Shown here one piece after another: positions 17,341-28,912 of a stretch of DNA of 64,000 nucleotides. The notes under the pieces were generated by a model, which saw nothing but the letters and a program-made list of their open reading frames with translations, was not told where the DNA came from and searched no databases. The stretch is taken from positions 435,522 through 499,521 of the forward strand of contig NZ_JAQSCU010000013.1 in NCBI RefSeq assembly GCF_029945535.1. The letters are read 5' to 3'. A program made the translations under genes and the position numbers. Position 1 is the first letter of the stretch. Every line of letters starts with the position of its first letter. Origin of the DNA: Methylotenera sp. GTDB lineage: Bacteria; Pseudomonadota; Gammaproteobacteria; Burkholderiales; Methylophilaceae.

Positions 17341-17447
17341 CCTGTTCTGCTCAGTTTAATGGGCGGCAATCGGAAACTCACCCAATAAAATCACTTGGGT
17401 TCAAACAGCCGCTTGCCAAAAGCTCCCATGAAACTGAGCAGAACAGG
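17341..17447. repeat. 107 bp element bounded by 17 bp perfect inverted repeats
   Basis: CCTGTTCTGCTCAGTTT at 17341-17357 is exactly complementary to positions 17431-17447. The 73 bp between them encode nothing recognisable. The arrangement resembles a miniature, non-autonomous mobile element or an unusually large hairpin. No target-site duplication was identified. Confidence 0.65.
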
Positions 17448-17518
17448 CGCGGTAGCAGGGGATGGAAAGGCGCAGAAGTTTTACGAGTGCTTATTTGGTA
17501 TTTAAATCTATCAAACTC

Positions 17519-17546
17519 CGTCATTCCGACGAAAGTCGGAATCCAG
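17519..17546 (+). repeat. REP-like palindrome, single copy B
   Basis: CGTCATTCCGAC and GTCGGAATCCAG flank a short loop, the same unit found in copies A and C. Here it is solitary rather than paired. Confidence 0.75.
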
Positions 17547-17673
17547 TGGCTTTAAGCACTGTGCAATCTAGGCTATGCTTTTTGCATACATTGGTAGATA
17601 AGCTCACCGCCGTTGAAGATTAATACGACAGGATGGACAAGCAGTTACCCATCCTGATGGGTTACTTGGTAGG

Positions 17674-17694
17674 GTAGGGTTGTAACCCCGCGCG
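17674..17694 (+). repeat. GTAGGGT...ACCCCGCG repeat variant
   Basis: This third member of the GTAGGGT family has a shorter stem (GGGTT/AACCC) and the same CGCG ending. It lies 23 bp from the inverted copy at 17717. Confidence 0.5.
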
Positions 17695-17716
17695 GTGAGT
17701 GTTGCTAATTCCGCTA

Positions 17717-17742
17717 CGCGTGGGTTCAAGAACCCACCCTAC
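17717..17742 (-). repeat. GTAGGGTGGG-type palindromic repeat, copy 2 (inverted)
   Basis: On the minus strand it reads GTAGGGTGGGTTC followed by GAACCCACGCG. The flanks are the same as in copy 1, but the loop-proximal bases differ in a compensated way, which suggests selection or copying of the stem structure. Confidence 0.7.
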
Positions 17743-17775
17743 TTGGCTGATAAAAGAATAAACGTAAAGTCCAAT

Positions 17776-17979
17776 TCACCCTTTTGGTTGTTCAGCCAGT
17801 TCTTTCAAATACTGCTCAACATCCCATTCGCAGCCGCCACAGCCTGAAAGGGCGCCAGACCAATTGGAAATAGCTTCCATATCCATGCCTTCATTGAATA
17901 GTTTTTTGATTTTGGCGCGCGTGGTGCCGCTGCAAGTGCACATAACTTCATCGTCTAAATTGTCGCCTTGAGCCGTCAT
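17776..17979 (-). CDS. small BFD-like [2Fe-2S]-binding protein
   Basis: A 67-residue protein with the bacterioferritin-associated ferredoxin (BFD) cysteine pattern. Cys14 and Cys16 lie in VMCTCSGTT, and Cys47 and Cys50 in SGCGGCEWDV. In this fold the four cysteines bind one [2Fe-2S] cluster. The gene lies 11 bp downstream of the Smr gene and forms a probable trxB-smr-bfd transcription unit. It could pass electrons or sense iron or redox state. The partner is not evident: no bacterioferritin is adjacent, although a Dps-type ferritin is encoded 1.6 kb away on the same strand. Confidence 0.82.
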   Translation of the reverse strand: MTAQGDNLDDEVMCTCSGTTRAKIKKLFNEGMDMEAISNWSGALSGCGGCEWDVEQYLKELAEQPKG

Positions 17980-17990
17980 GATGTAATCGT

Positions 17991-19575
<1,585 letters not shown>

Positions 19576-19613
19576 TTAATAAGTGTTGTTTGAGCTATAT
19601 TGGGTTTGTTGGC

Positions 19614-20078
19614 TTATTTTTCAAGCAAGCTGCGTAGCATCCAACCTGTTTTTTCATGCAACTGTAGACGTTGAGTTAATAAATCCTTGGTTGCTTCATC
19701 AGAAGCTGCATCTGCCGCTGGGAATACGCTGCGTGCTGTGCGACAAACTGCCTCATGGCCTGCAACTAATTCTGCAATCATGTCTTGTGCTTTTGGCACT
19801 GATTCAGACTCTTTAATAGACGATAATTTTGCAAAATCGCGGTACGTACCAGGTGCGTAAACGTCTAATGCGCGTATGCGTTCAGCGACTAAATCTACAG
19901 CCAATGCAAGCTCGGTATATTGCGCTTCAAACATCAAATGCAGGGTGTTAAACATAGGCCCTGTCACATTCCAGTGAAAATAGTGCGTTTTTAAATACAA
20001 GGTATAGGTATCTGCCAAAAGGTGTGATAAACCTTTAGCAATAGCTTTTCTATCTTTTTCTTTAATGCCGATATCCAT
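19614..20078 (-). CDS. dps: Dps/ferritin-like DNA-protection protein
   Basis: This 154-residue Dps-family four-helix-bundle protein oxidises and stores iron as a dodecamer and protects DNA from peroxide. The ferroxidase ligands are within [20 protein letters not shown] and [13 protein letters not shown], as in the family. It lacks the long lysine-rich N-terminal tail used by E. coli Dps to bind DNA, so it may be chiefly an iron-storing mini-ferritin. It is divergent from ftsK. The upstream region is AT-rich, and no clear OxyR or Fur site was recognised. Confidence 0.92.
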   Translation of the reverse strand: MDIGIKEKDRKAIAKGLSHLLADTYTLYLKTHYFHWNVTGPMFNTLHLMFEAQYTELALAVDLVAERIRALDVYAPGTYRDFAKLSSIKESESVPKAQDMIAELVAGHEAVCRTARSVFPAADAASDEATKDLLTQRLQLHEKTGWMLRSLLEK

Positions 20079-20207
20079 GATGGTTTCCTTAGTAGAAATG
20101 TATGTGTAGGTAGGTTTAGAGTTAGATTAGTATTGTATTAGCTACCAAGCGACTTTGATACTGCTATAATTAAATTTGATGCTAAAAATTTGTAAGGTTC
20201 GACTATC

Positions 20208-22523
20208 TTGTTTTTCAAAAAATCAACTCCTGTCAATGCTCGCCGTGAGGCAGAAGTGAGCCAGTCGCATGTGATAGGCGCAACGCTTATTAAAGAGGCT
20301 TGGTGGCTAATTTTAGTATTAGCCGGGCTTTTTATTACGGTGATTCTATTTACTTATCATCGTGAAGATCAATCTTGGTCGCACATGGCGGCAGATAACG
20401 CGCCTATTCAAAACGCAGGTGGCAGTGCTGGTGCATGGCTTTCTGACATGATGTTGTATCTATTTGGTTTTTCGGCATGGTGGTGGGCGGTATTAGCGTT
20501 TTATGCTATGTGGTTGGTATATTTAAAGTTAGAAGTGGTCGCCAGAAGCGAAAGGCCATTTTTACTATTCAATTTTATTGGCTTTACTTTGCTGTTTGTA
20601 GCTTCATGCGCCTTGGAGGCTGGGCATATTATCAGTCTGCCAGCCATGTTGCCAGACGCGCGCGGTGGCATGCTGGGCAACGCCTTAGATGCTGGTTTGC
20701 GTAGCCTGTTTGGCTACACTGGTTCTAGTATGTTGCTGCTGGTGATGTTTGTAGTGGGCTTTAGCTTATTTACTGGCTGGTCGTGGATTATGATCACTGA
20801 GAAATTGGGCGGCGCAATTATTTCAAGCTATGAATACCTAAAATTCAAATGGCAAGATAGACAAGATAGGCAAGCTGGAAAAGTGGTTGAGCAGGAGCGC
20901 GCTGAGTTTGTACAAACCGAGCGCAAACGTGTTGAAGCCCGTGAGCCCGTATTTATTGAGCCGCCAGTATTAGAAGTCGCAAAAAGTGAGCGTGTGCTAA
21001 AAGAGAAGCAAGCTCCACTATTTGAATCTATGCCAGATTCCGCGTTGCCACCTTTGCATTTGCTGGATGATCCTTCTGGCATGGTGGAGCTGCCATCAGC
21101 TGAAACGCTGGACTTTACATCACGTTTAATTGAACGCAAGTTAATGGATTTCGGCATTGAGGTTAAAGTGCTCACCGCACAGCCTGGCCCCGTGATTACT
21201 CGATTTGAGCTAGAACCTGCCGCTGGTGTAAAAGGTAGTCAAGTCACTAATTTAATTAAAGATTTAGCACGTGCACTTTCTGTAGTGAGTGTGCGTCTAG
21301 TTGAAACGATACCGGGCAAAACCTGCATGGGTTTAGAGATTCCTAATCCTAAACGCCAAATTGTCTATTTATCTGAAATTATGGGCAGCCAAGCTTATGC
21401 CGATGTGAAGTCACCATTGGCAATTTCACTTGGTAAAGATATTTCGGGCAAGCCTGTGGTGGCTGATTTGGCTAAAATGCCTCACGTGTTGGTTGCGGGT
21501 ACTACAGGTTCAGGTAAGTCCGTGGCAATTAACGCGCTTATTTTGAGTTGGTTGTACAAGGCTGATGCTAGCCAAGTGCGTATGATTTTAATCGACCCAA
21601 AAATGCTTGAGCTTTCAGTCTATGAAGGTATTCCGCACTTATTAGCCCCTGTGGTTACCGATATGCGCCAAGCGGCGAATGCGCTGAATTGGTGTGTGGC
21701 CGAGATGGAGCGCCGTTATAAATTGATGTCTAGCTTAGGTGTACGAAATCTAGCTGGCTACAATCAAAAAATTAGAGATGCTGAAAAAGCGGGTGAAAAA
21801 ATACCACATCCATTTAGCTTAACGCCTGATGATCCTGAACCATTAATGGAAATGCCATTAATTGTGGTAGTAATTGATGAGTTGGCCGACTTGATGATGG
21901 TGGTCGGCAAAAAGGTAGAAGAGCTGATTGCCCGTCTAGCGCAAAAGGCCCGTGCATCAGGCATACACTTAGTACTTGCCACGCAACGGCCGTCTGTGGA
22001 CGTGATTACAGGTTTGATTAAAGCTAACGTGCCTACACGAATTTCTTTTCAGGTATCCAGCAAGATTGACTCGCGCACAATATTAGACCAAATGGGCGCG
22101 GAAGCCTTATTGGGGCAGGGTGATATGTTGTATATGCCACCTGGCACTGGTTACCCTGTGCGTATTCACGGCGCGTTTGTGTCAGACCAAGAAGTGCATA
22201 AGGTCGTGAATTACCTCAAAGCGCAAGGCGAACCAAACTACATTGAAGGCATCTTAAGTAATGAGGCTGAAGAGGGCGGTGCAGATTTTGCTGAAAGCGG
22301 CTCCAGTTCAAGCGGCGGTTCAGAGGTTGATCCTCTCTATGATGAAGCTGTTGGCATCGTGCTTAAAACTCGCCGCGCTAGTATTTCAGGCGTACAGCGT
22401 CAATTGCGCATCGGTTATAACCGCGCAGCGCGATTGATAGAAGATATGGAGCGTGCAGGCCTAGTTTCAGCCATGCAAAGCAACGGTAATCGTGAAGTAT
22501 TAGTGCCGCATCACGACTCCTGA
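20208..22523 (+). CDS. ftsK: DNA translocase FtsK
   Basis: FtsK couples division to chromosome segregation by pumping DNA at the septum and activating XerCD. The 771 residues comprise four N-terminal membrane helices (about 25-195), a short charged linker (about 215-285), the alpha/beta motor domain with Walker A GTTGSGKS near residue 432 and Walker B region [13 protein letters not shown] near 550, and the C-terminal winged-helix gamma domain (about 705-768, [20 protein letters not shown]), which reads KOPS sequences. The linker is much shorter than in E. coli, giving the compact form seen in many betaproteobacteria. The start codon is TTG. Confidence 0.95.
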   Translation: MFFKKSTPVNARREAEVSQSHVIGATLIKEAWWLILVLAGLFITVILFTYHREDQSWSHMAADNAPIQNAGGSAGAWLSDMMLYLFGFSAWWWAVLAFYAMWLVYLKLEVVARSERPFLLFNFIGFTLLFVASCALEAGHIISLPAMLPDARGGMLGNALDAGLRSLFGYTGSSMLLLVMFVVGFSLFTGWSWIMITEKLGGAIISSYEYLKFKWQDRQDRQAGKVVEQERAEFVQTERKRVEAREPVFIEPPVLEVAKSERVLKEKQAPLFESMPDSALPPLHLLDDPSGMVELPSAETLDFTSRLIERKLMDFGIEVKVLTAQPGPVITRFELEPAAGVKGSQVTNLIKDLARALSVVSVRLVETIPGKTCMGLEIPNPKRQIVYLSEIMGSQAYADVKSPLAISLGKDISGKPVVADLAKMPHVLVAGTTGSGKSVAINALILSWLYKADASQVRMILIDPKMLELSVYEGIPHLLAPVVTDMRQAANALNWCVAEMERRYKLMSSLGVRNLAGYNQKIRDAEKAGEKIPHPFSLTPDDPEPLMEMPLIVVVIDELADLMMVVGKKVEELIARLAQKARASGIHLVLATQRPSVDVITGLIKANVPTRISFQVSSKIDSRTILDQMGAEALLGQGDMLYMPPGTGYPVRIHGAFVSDQEVHKVVNYLKAQGEPNYIEGILSNEAEEGGADFAESGSSSSGGSEVDPLYDEAVGIVLKTRRASISGVQRQLRIGYNRAARLIEDMERAGLVSAMQSNGNREVLVPHHDS

Positions 22524-22560
22524 CATCCAAAAAGCTAATTAAAGAATTACAAGGAATTAA

Positions 22561-23178
22561 ATGAATCAATTAAAAGCTGCATTACTGAGCTGTCTGCTAA
22601 TAGTGCCGTTAGCCGCCCAAGCGGATGGCGTGTCTAGCCTTAAAAAGTTTTATGATGAAACACATGCGGTGAAAGCAGATTTTCATCAAATCGTCACGGA
22701 TAAACAAGGGCAAAAAATCCAAGAAGTCTATGGTGAAATGCAGTTAAAACGCCCAAATAAATTTAGATGGGATTACCATAAGCCATTTGAACAGCAAATT
22801 ATCAGTGACGGCAAGCAAGTGTGGCTATACGACACAGAGCTAGCGCAAGTTTCAGTGCGTGAGTTAAGTAAAGCGCTAGGCTCCAGTCCAGCGGCACTCT
22901 TAGCAGGTGACGATAGTCTAGATAAAAACTTTAAATTAGTGAATGCATATCGCAAAGATGGTCTTGATTGGGTGAGTACTAATCCTAAAGATTCTGATAC
23001 GGGCTTTAACAAAATATCATTAGCGTTTAAAAATGATGTGCTGCAAGAGATGGACATGATAGATAGCTTTGGCCATCAAACAAAAATCTTGTTTAGCAAC
23101 GTTGTGCATAATCCGGTGATTGAACCTAAAACTTTTTTATTTCAACCGCCTAAAGGGGTTGATGTTGTTGGTGAGTAG
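22561..23178 (+). CDS. lolA: outer-membrane lipoprotein carrier protein LolA
   Basis: LolA shuttles lipoproteins across the periplasm from the LolCDE complex to LolB. The 205-residue precursor has a signal peptide ending near LAAQADG, and the mature protein contains the typical VKADFHQIVTDKQG and the segment RPNKFRWDYHKPFEQQIISDG. The family order ftsK-lolA-rarA-serS seen here is the standard arrangement in many proteobacteria and supports the assignment. It is 37 bp downstream of ftsK with an AAGGA ribosome-binding site and is probably co-transcribed. Confidence 0.94.
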   Translation: MNQLKAALLSCLLIVPLAAQADGVSSLKKFYDETHAVKADFHQIVTDKQGQKIQEVYGEMQLKRPNKFRWDYHKPFEQQIISDGKQVWLYDTELAQVSVRELSKALGSSPAALLAGDDSLDKNFKLVNAYRKDGLDWVSTNPKDSDTGFNKISLAFKNDVLQEMDMIDSFGHQTKILFSNVVHNPVIEPKTFLFQPPKGVDVVGE

Positions 23179-23229
23179 TTCCGTGTTGCAATCAAATGAA
23201 TACTGCGTTCGGAATAGGCTCTTTGCATT

Positions 23230-24567
23230 TTGACTAACTTATTCACCCCAAACCAGCCAGAAGCGCCACTTGCCGAGCGCTTACGCCCGAAAACCTTAGA
23301 TGAAGTGGTCGGACAATCGCACTTATTGGCAGCTAACAAGCCACTGAGGCTAGCATTTCAATCGGGCAAGCTGCCCTCCATGATTTTGTGGGGACCGCCT
23401 GGTGTCGGTAAAACAACTTTAGCCCGATTAATTGCTAATACCGCAGAGGCTGATTTCATCCCTATTTCTGCCGTGTTATCGGGCATTAAAGATATCCGTG
23501 AGGCTGTTGAACGTGCTGAGCTTACCTTGCAGCAACATGGTCGTAAAACGATATTGTTTGTGGATGAAGTACATCGCTTTAATAAAGGTCAGCAAGATGC
23601 ATTTTTGCCTTTTGTAGAAAGTGGCTTAATCACCTTTATCGGTGCGACCACTGAAAACCCTTCATTTGAAGTAAACAGCGCTTTATTAAGCCGTGCGCAG
23701 GTGTTTGTACTCAATGCTTTATCTGAAGCTGAGTTATCGTTGTTGCTAGATCGCGCTCAGCAATTAGTAGCTGAAAATGTCAAACTCGCTGATGACGTTC
23801 GCGAGCAAGTATTAGCCTATGCAGATGGTGATGCAAGGCGCTTACTGAACTTTGTTGAAGGTTTATTCAATGCAGCCGAAGGTGCAGGCGTCACTGACAT
23901 TGATGAAGCGTTTTTGCAAACCACCATGGCGAGCAAGTTACGCAGGTTTGATAAAGGTGGCGAAGCGTTTTACGATCAAATCTCAGCTTTACATAAATCT
24001 GTGCGTGGCTCTAACCCAGACGCAGCTTTGTATTGGTTCTTACGCATGATAGATGGCGGCGCTGACCCCTTATATTTAGGACGCCGCATCGTGCGTATGG
24101 CCATTGAAGATATTGGCTTAGCGGATCCTCGCGCGCAAGGCATGGCTATTGAAGCTTGCCAAATCTATGAGCGACTTGGTTCACCAGAAGGTGAGTTAGC
24201 ATTATCTAATGTGGTGATTTACTTGGCCGTTGCACCTAAAAGCAACGCTGCTTATAATGCTTACAATCAGGCTAAGGCTTTTGTCGCGAATGACAAATCA
24301 CGCCCAGTACCATTGCACTTAAGAAATGCGCCAACCAAGCTAATGAAAGCCTTGGATTATGGCAAAGAATACCGTTACGCTCATCATGAGCCAGAAGCTT
24401 ATGCAGCCGGCGTAGACTATTTCCCAGATGATTTGCACGATAAAAATACTGTGCCGCAATTTTATATGCCCACACCGCGTGGCTTAGAAGGTAAAATTAC
24501 GGAAAAATTGGCGCACTTAAAAGAATTAGATAGAAAAGCAGCATTAAGCAACAAAACCAAAAAGTAA
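23230..24567 (+). CDS. rarA: replication-associated recombination ATPase RarA
   Basis: The 445-residue RarA (MgsA) protein is an AAA+ clamp-loader-like ATPase that acts at stalled replication forks. Walker A is GPPGVGKTT at about residues 55-63, Walker B is LFVDEVHRFN near 117, and sensor 1 is IGATTENPSF near 140. The C-terminal tetramerisation region is present (PLYLGRRIVRMAIEDIGLADP). The start is TTG at 23230, preceding TNLFTPNQPEAPLAERLRP, where family similarity begins. It lies in the ftsK-lolA-rarA-serS cluster, separated from serS by an inverted repeat pair. Confidence 0.94.
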   Translation: MTNLFTPNQPEAPLAERLRPKTLDEVVGQSHLLAANKPLRLAFQSGKLPSMILWGPPGVGKTTLARLIANTAEADFIPISAVLSGIKDIREAVERAELTLQQHGRKTILFVDEVHRFNKGQQDAFLPFVESGLITFIGATTENPSFEVNSALLSRAQVFVLNALSEAELSLLLDRAQQLVAENVKLADDVREQVLAYADGDARRLLNFVEGLFNAAEGAGVTDIDEAFLQTTMASKLRRFDKGGEAFYDQISALHKSVRGSNPDAALYWFLRMIDGGADPLYLGRRIVRMAIEDIGLADPRAQGMAIEACQIYERLGSPEGELALSNVVIYLAVAPKSNAAYNAYNQAKAFVANDKSRPVPLHLRNAPTKLMKALDYGKEYRYAHHEPEAYAAGVDYFPDDLHDKNTVPQFYMPTPRGLEGKITEKLAHLKELDRKAALSNKTKK

Positions 24568-24603
24568 TTGGCTGCAGGCTTGTATAAAAACACTATTTTA
24601 TTT

Positions 24604-24675
24604 GTCATTCCCGCGAAGGCGGGAATCCAGTTAAGGTAGTTGACTCGCCTAGATTCCCGCCTTCGCGGGAATGAC
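24604..24675. repeat. REP/dRS3-like inverted repeat pair, copy C
   Basis: Each of the two units contains the 20 bp palindrome ATTCCC-N8-GGGAAT, the consensus known as dRS3 in Neisseria. They are arranged head to head, TCATTCCCGCGAAGGCGGGA and its complement, with about 20 bp between. The outer flanks (GTCATTC, GAATCCAG) match copies A and B in this window. Confidence 0.85.
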
Positions 24676-24721
24676 GAATAGAATATATTGATAATAAAGT
24701 TAGCGGATATTAGGAAATTAA

Positions 24722-26002
<1,281 letters not shown>

Positions 26003-26004
26003 AC

Positions 26005-27465
26005 TTAATCAGCCTGCGCAATTTTAAATGTATTGCTATTAGGTGTATGGCTAGGTTGGTAGCGTTCTAAAATACGCTGATAGCTACGGATGGATTCAAC
26101 AAAAATCACGGGTGCGCCACCACTAGCGTAGCCGTATTTGAGTGTGGTGTAATATTCAGGGTCATTTAGCATGACCAGCGTCTTTTTAATGTCTGCCCAA
26201 CGGTCTGGGTTCAAATTCAAACGTTTTGCCAGCACTCTGGCATCTTCAACATGGGCATAGCCAATGTTATAGGCCGCTAAAGCCATATAGGTGCGGTCTG
26301 GCTCTGGAATGCGATCTGGTACCGTTTCTATCATCTTTACAATGTATTTGGCGCCTGCTGGAACGCTTTGTTTTGGATCCAGCCTGTCAGTCACGCCCAT
26401 TAAGTCAGCGGTACTTTCTGTAAGCATCATTAAACCCCGCACGCCAGTGGGTGAAGTGTTAAATGTATCCCAATGCGATTCACGATAACTCACCGCTGCT
26501 AGTAAGCGCCAATCAATACCTGTAGTTTCTTGCGCTTGTTTGAATAGATGTTGGTATTTAGGTAACAAGCTATTTGATAGCTTAAGGAACGCTGTAATGT
26601 CTTGTGTATTCAATCGGTTACTGCTGCCGTAGTAACGGTCTAACAAGTTACGCAAGGTGCCATCTTTGCGAATCTGGTCAAAGAATTTATTTACCTTTTT
26701 TACGAGTTGCGGGTCCGCATTTTTTGGCAAAGCCCATGCAATATTTTCTGGCTTGCCTAAAGCCATGCCCACTGACAAGTTTGGGTAATAATTTTGCATC
26801 ATGGCAACCAAATGACTATCTGCTATTGTGAAGTCTAAAACGCCATTGGCTACTTGGTCTAACAGTAGTTCCGAGTTGGTTTGGCGTAAAGCTTGCCATC
26901 TTAATTTAGGTTGTTCTTTTTGAATCTCACTCAGGCGCTCTGCAAAGCTTGTACCTGCTGGCACTGCAATGGTTTTGTCGACTATGGCGGCTAAGTTTCG
27001 TGGCTTATCATTTGATTCATTGTCGTAAATGAGTTGTTGCTGCGTTTCTTGATAGGGCTTGGCAAACTGGACAAGCTCTTTTCTAAGATGTGTCACAGAC
27101 AGGTTTGCTGCGGCAATGTTTGCCTGACCTTTAAGTAGCGTTGGGATGACCTCACTGATGCTGTTGACCAATAAAAACTTGATTTGATACTCTGGAGCGT
27201 ACTTCTTTACAAACAAAGTCGCTAAGTCATATTCAATGCCAGCATATTCATTATCACCATTGAGATAATAAGTGGCGGGGCCATTATGAGTCACAAAAAC
27301 TAGCTCGTGGCTATTCAGTGCGGCCTGTTTGGTGAGCTTGTTAGCTTGTTTTGACGGGTTGTCAGACAAATCACAAGCAACCACGAGCAAGCCAACTAAT
27401 ACAAAAAAAACCCAGCGCAACAATTGGCTAAGCTGAATAGCACTTGTTTTACTATACATACGCAT
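26005..27465 (-). CDS. mltF: membrane-bound lytic murein transglycosylase MltF
   Basis: MltF-type lipoproteins combine a solute-binding-protein-3-like module (about residues 50-290) with a C-terminal SLT lysozyme-like domain (about 310-450) that cleaves peptidoglycan with anhydro-product formation. The catalytic glutamate is in AVSYRESHWD, followed by the typical SPTGVRGLMMLTESTA. The signal peptide ends in the lipobox VVAC, so the protein is lipid-anchored. An earlier TTG at 27483 overlaps the rpiA stop codon. I prefer the ATG at 27465, and 27459 is also possible. Translation may be coupled to rpiA upstream. Confidence 0.9.
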   Translation of the reverse strand: MRMYSKTSAIQLSQLLRWVFFVLVGLLVVACDLSDNPSKQANKLTKQAALNSHELVFVTHNGPATYYLNGDNEYAGIEYDLATLFVKKYAPEYQIKFLLVNSISEVIPTLLKGQANIAAANLSVTHLRKELVQFAKPYQETQQQLIYDNESNDKPRNLAAIVDKTIAVPAGTSFAERLSEIQKEQPKLRWQALRQTNSELLLDQVANGVLDFTIADSHLVAMMQNYYPNLSVGMALGKPENIAWALPKNADPQLVKKVNKFFDQIRKDGTLRNLLDRYYGSSNRLNTQDITAFLKLSNSLLPKYQHLFKQAQETTGIDWRLLAAVSYRESHWDTFNTSPTGVRGLMMLTESTADLMGVTDRLDPKQSVPAGAKYIVKMIETVPDRIPEPDRTYMALAAYNIGYAHVEDARVLAKRLNLNPDRWADIKKTLVMLNDPEYYTTLKYGYASGGAPVIFVESIRSYQRILERYQPSHTPNSNTFKIAQAD

Positions 27466-27473
27466 GGCGTAAG

Positions 27474-28151
27474 TTAAATCCAACGCTCGCTTATAAGACC
27501 GTTAGCCGCAATAAATACAGCATCTGTTAAGCCATAAAAAATGCCATGTTCAACAACGCCAGGCGTATTGCTGATTAAATCATTCAGCGTTTTAGCATCT
27601 AGTGATCGGTCAAACGTCATGTCGAGCACATAGCTACCGTGAGAGGTCACCCAAAAACCATCTTTTGCTACGTTGGGACGTAAGTTACCCTTTGCGCCTG
27701 CTGCCTCTAGACTTTTCTTTGTGACTTGCCAAGCAAATGGAATGACCTCAATTGGGATCACAAAATTCTGGCCAATATGACTAACGAGTTTGCTTTCATC
27801 TGCCACAGCAATAAACTTGCTAGCGGCTTTGGCGAGTAACTTCTCTTTAACCAGGTCACTGCCTCGACCTTTGAGCAAAGTCATGTCAGGCGTGACTTCA
27901 TCAGCACCGTCTACATATAAATCGATGCTAGTGATATGTTCTAAAGCGACGATAGGTAAGTTGAGCGATTGTGCAGTGATGGCACTAATCGTTGAACTGG
28001 CTACTGTAGTAACTTTCAGGCCTTCTTCACGCTGCAGTCGTGCGAGCTCTTCTATAAAATAATTGGCTGTAGAGCCAGTGCCTAAACCAACAAGCATGCC
28101 GCTTTTAACGTACTTTGCGGCCTGTAAAGCGACCATTTGTTTGTCGTTCAT
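27474..28151 (-). CDS. rpiA: ribose-5-phosphate isomerase A
   Basis: RpiA interconverts ribose 5-phosphate and ribulose 5-phosphate, here serving both nucleotide synthesis and regeneration of the formaldehyde acceptor in the RuMP cycle. The substrate loops GLGTGSTAN, DGADEV and KGRGSDLVKEKLLA are conserved. I start at the ATG at 28151 (MNDKQMV) because GGAG lies seven bases before it; an upstream TTG would add four residues. At 225 residues it has normal length. mltF follows directly on the same strand. Confidence 0.95.
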   Translation of the reverse strand: MNDKQMVALQAAKYVKSGMLVGLGTGSTANYFIEELARLQREEGLKVTTVASSTISAITAQSLNLPIVALEHITSIDLYVDGADEVTPDMTLLKGRGSDLVKEKLLAKAASKFIAVADESKLVSHIGQNFVIPIEVIPFAWQVTKKSLEAAGAKGNLRPNVAKDGFWVTSHGSYVLDMTFDRSLDAKTLNDLISNTPGVVEHGIFYGLTDAVFIAANGLISERWI

Positions 28152-28242
28152 TACATTCTCCAACCATTTTTACTAGATTGATTATTCTAGATTCATTTTC
28201 GAGTGACTTGGTATATTAACGTGAATATGTTCTTTTGGACAT

Positions 28243-28268
28243 AAAAAAAGGGAGCTTGTTTGCTCCCT
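28243..28268 (-). terminator. rho-independent terminator of efp
   Basis: On the minus strand GGGAGCAAAC and GCTCCC form a stem followed by seven T residues, about 40 bp after the efp stop codon. Confidence 0.8.
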
Positions 28269-28305
28269 AATTGTAAATTTTCTCTAAGAAAAAATTATTG
28301 ATGCA

Positions 28306-28866
28306 TTATTTCAATACACGGTTTCTGTATTCACCAGTGCGTGTATCGATTTCAATTTTATCGCCTTGTGCGCAAAATAACGGTACTGGAAACTCGAAGC
28401 CAGATGCAATTTTAGCCGGTTTCATTACTTTACCTGATGTATCGCCTTTAACAGCTGGCTCAGTGTAAGTAATTTCACGAATTACTGTTGTTGGCAACTC
28501 TACAGAGATTGGTTTCTCATTGTAAAAGCGAATATCAACAGCCATACCATCTTCAAGGTAAGGAAGCGCGTCAGCCATGAACTCTGCATCTACATCATAT
28601 TGGTTGTAGTCTGCGTCCATGAATACATAGCTAGGGTCAGCAAAGTAAGAGTAGGTGGCTTCTTTTTTCTCAAGCACAACCACTTCAAATTTGTCGCCAG
28701 CGCCGTAAATAGTTTCGCTAGGCGTGTCTGTTAACAAATTTTTAAATTTCATTTTTACCACAGCTGTGCTGCGGCCAGATTTAGTGTATTCGGCTTTAAC
28801 TACGACCAATGGGTCACTGCCGACCATAATAACGTTACCGGCGCGAAGTTCTTGAGCTGTTTTCAT
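28306..28866 (-). CDS. efp: translation elongation factor P (Arg32 type)
   Basis: EF-P relieves ribosome stalling at polyproline stretches. The 186-residue protein has three beta-barrel domains and ends with the conserved [16 protein letters not shown]. The tip of domain I reads [13 protein letters not shown], placing arginine rather than lysine at position 32. This is the subtype that is activated by rhamnosylation of Arg32 by EarP instead of beta-lysylation by EpmA/EpmB. The earP gene lies 47 bp upstream on the same strand, confirming the modification system. A terminator follows. Confidence 0.96.
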   Translation of the reverse strand: MKTAQELRAGNVIMVGSDPLVVVKAEYTKSGRSTAVVKMKFKNLLTDTPSETIYGAGDKFEVVVLEKKEATYSYFADPSYVFMDADYNQYDVDAEFMADALPYLEDGMAVDIRFYNEKPISVELPTTVIREITYTEPAVKGDTSGKVMKPAKIASGFEFPVPLFCAQGDKIEIDTRTGEYRNRVLK

Positions 28867-28912
28867 GAGATTGCCTTACTGATTGAAATTGGTTAAATAA
28901 TAAAGTCGCGAA

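Larger units (their letters stand above)
17201..17775. other. 575 bp gene-free patchwork of palindromic repeats
   Basis: No credible gene lies here. The stretch is built from at least three unrelated palindromic repeat families: GTAGGGTGGG...CCCACGCG-type elements at both ends and a third variant near 17674; a large element at about 17255-17447 with nested inverted repeats; and a single REP-like unit at 17519-17546. Small open frames across it are not supported. Confidence 0.75.

Noticed and set aside
17118-17381. Minus-strand 87-codon frame across the end of the DUF1348 gene and the repeat patch
   Set aside because: It runs through palindromic repeats, has no ribosome-binding site and overlaps a real gene on the other strand.
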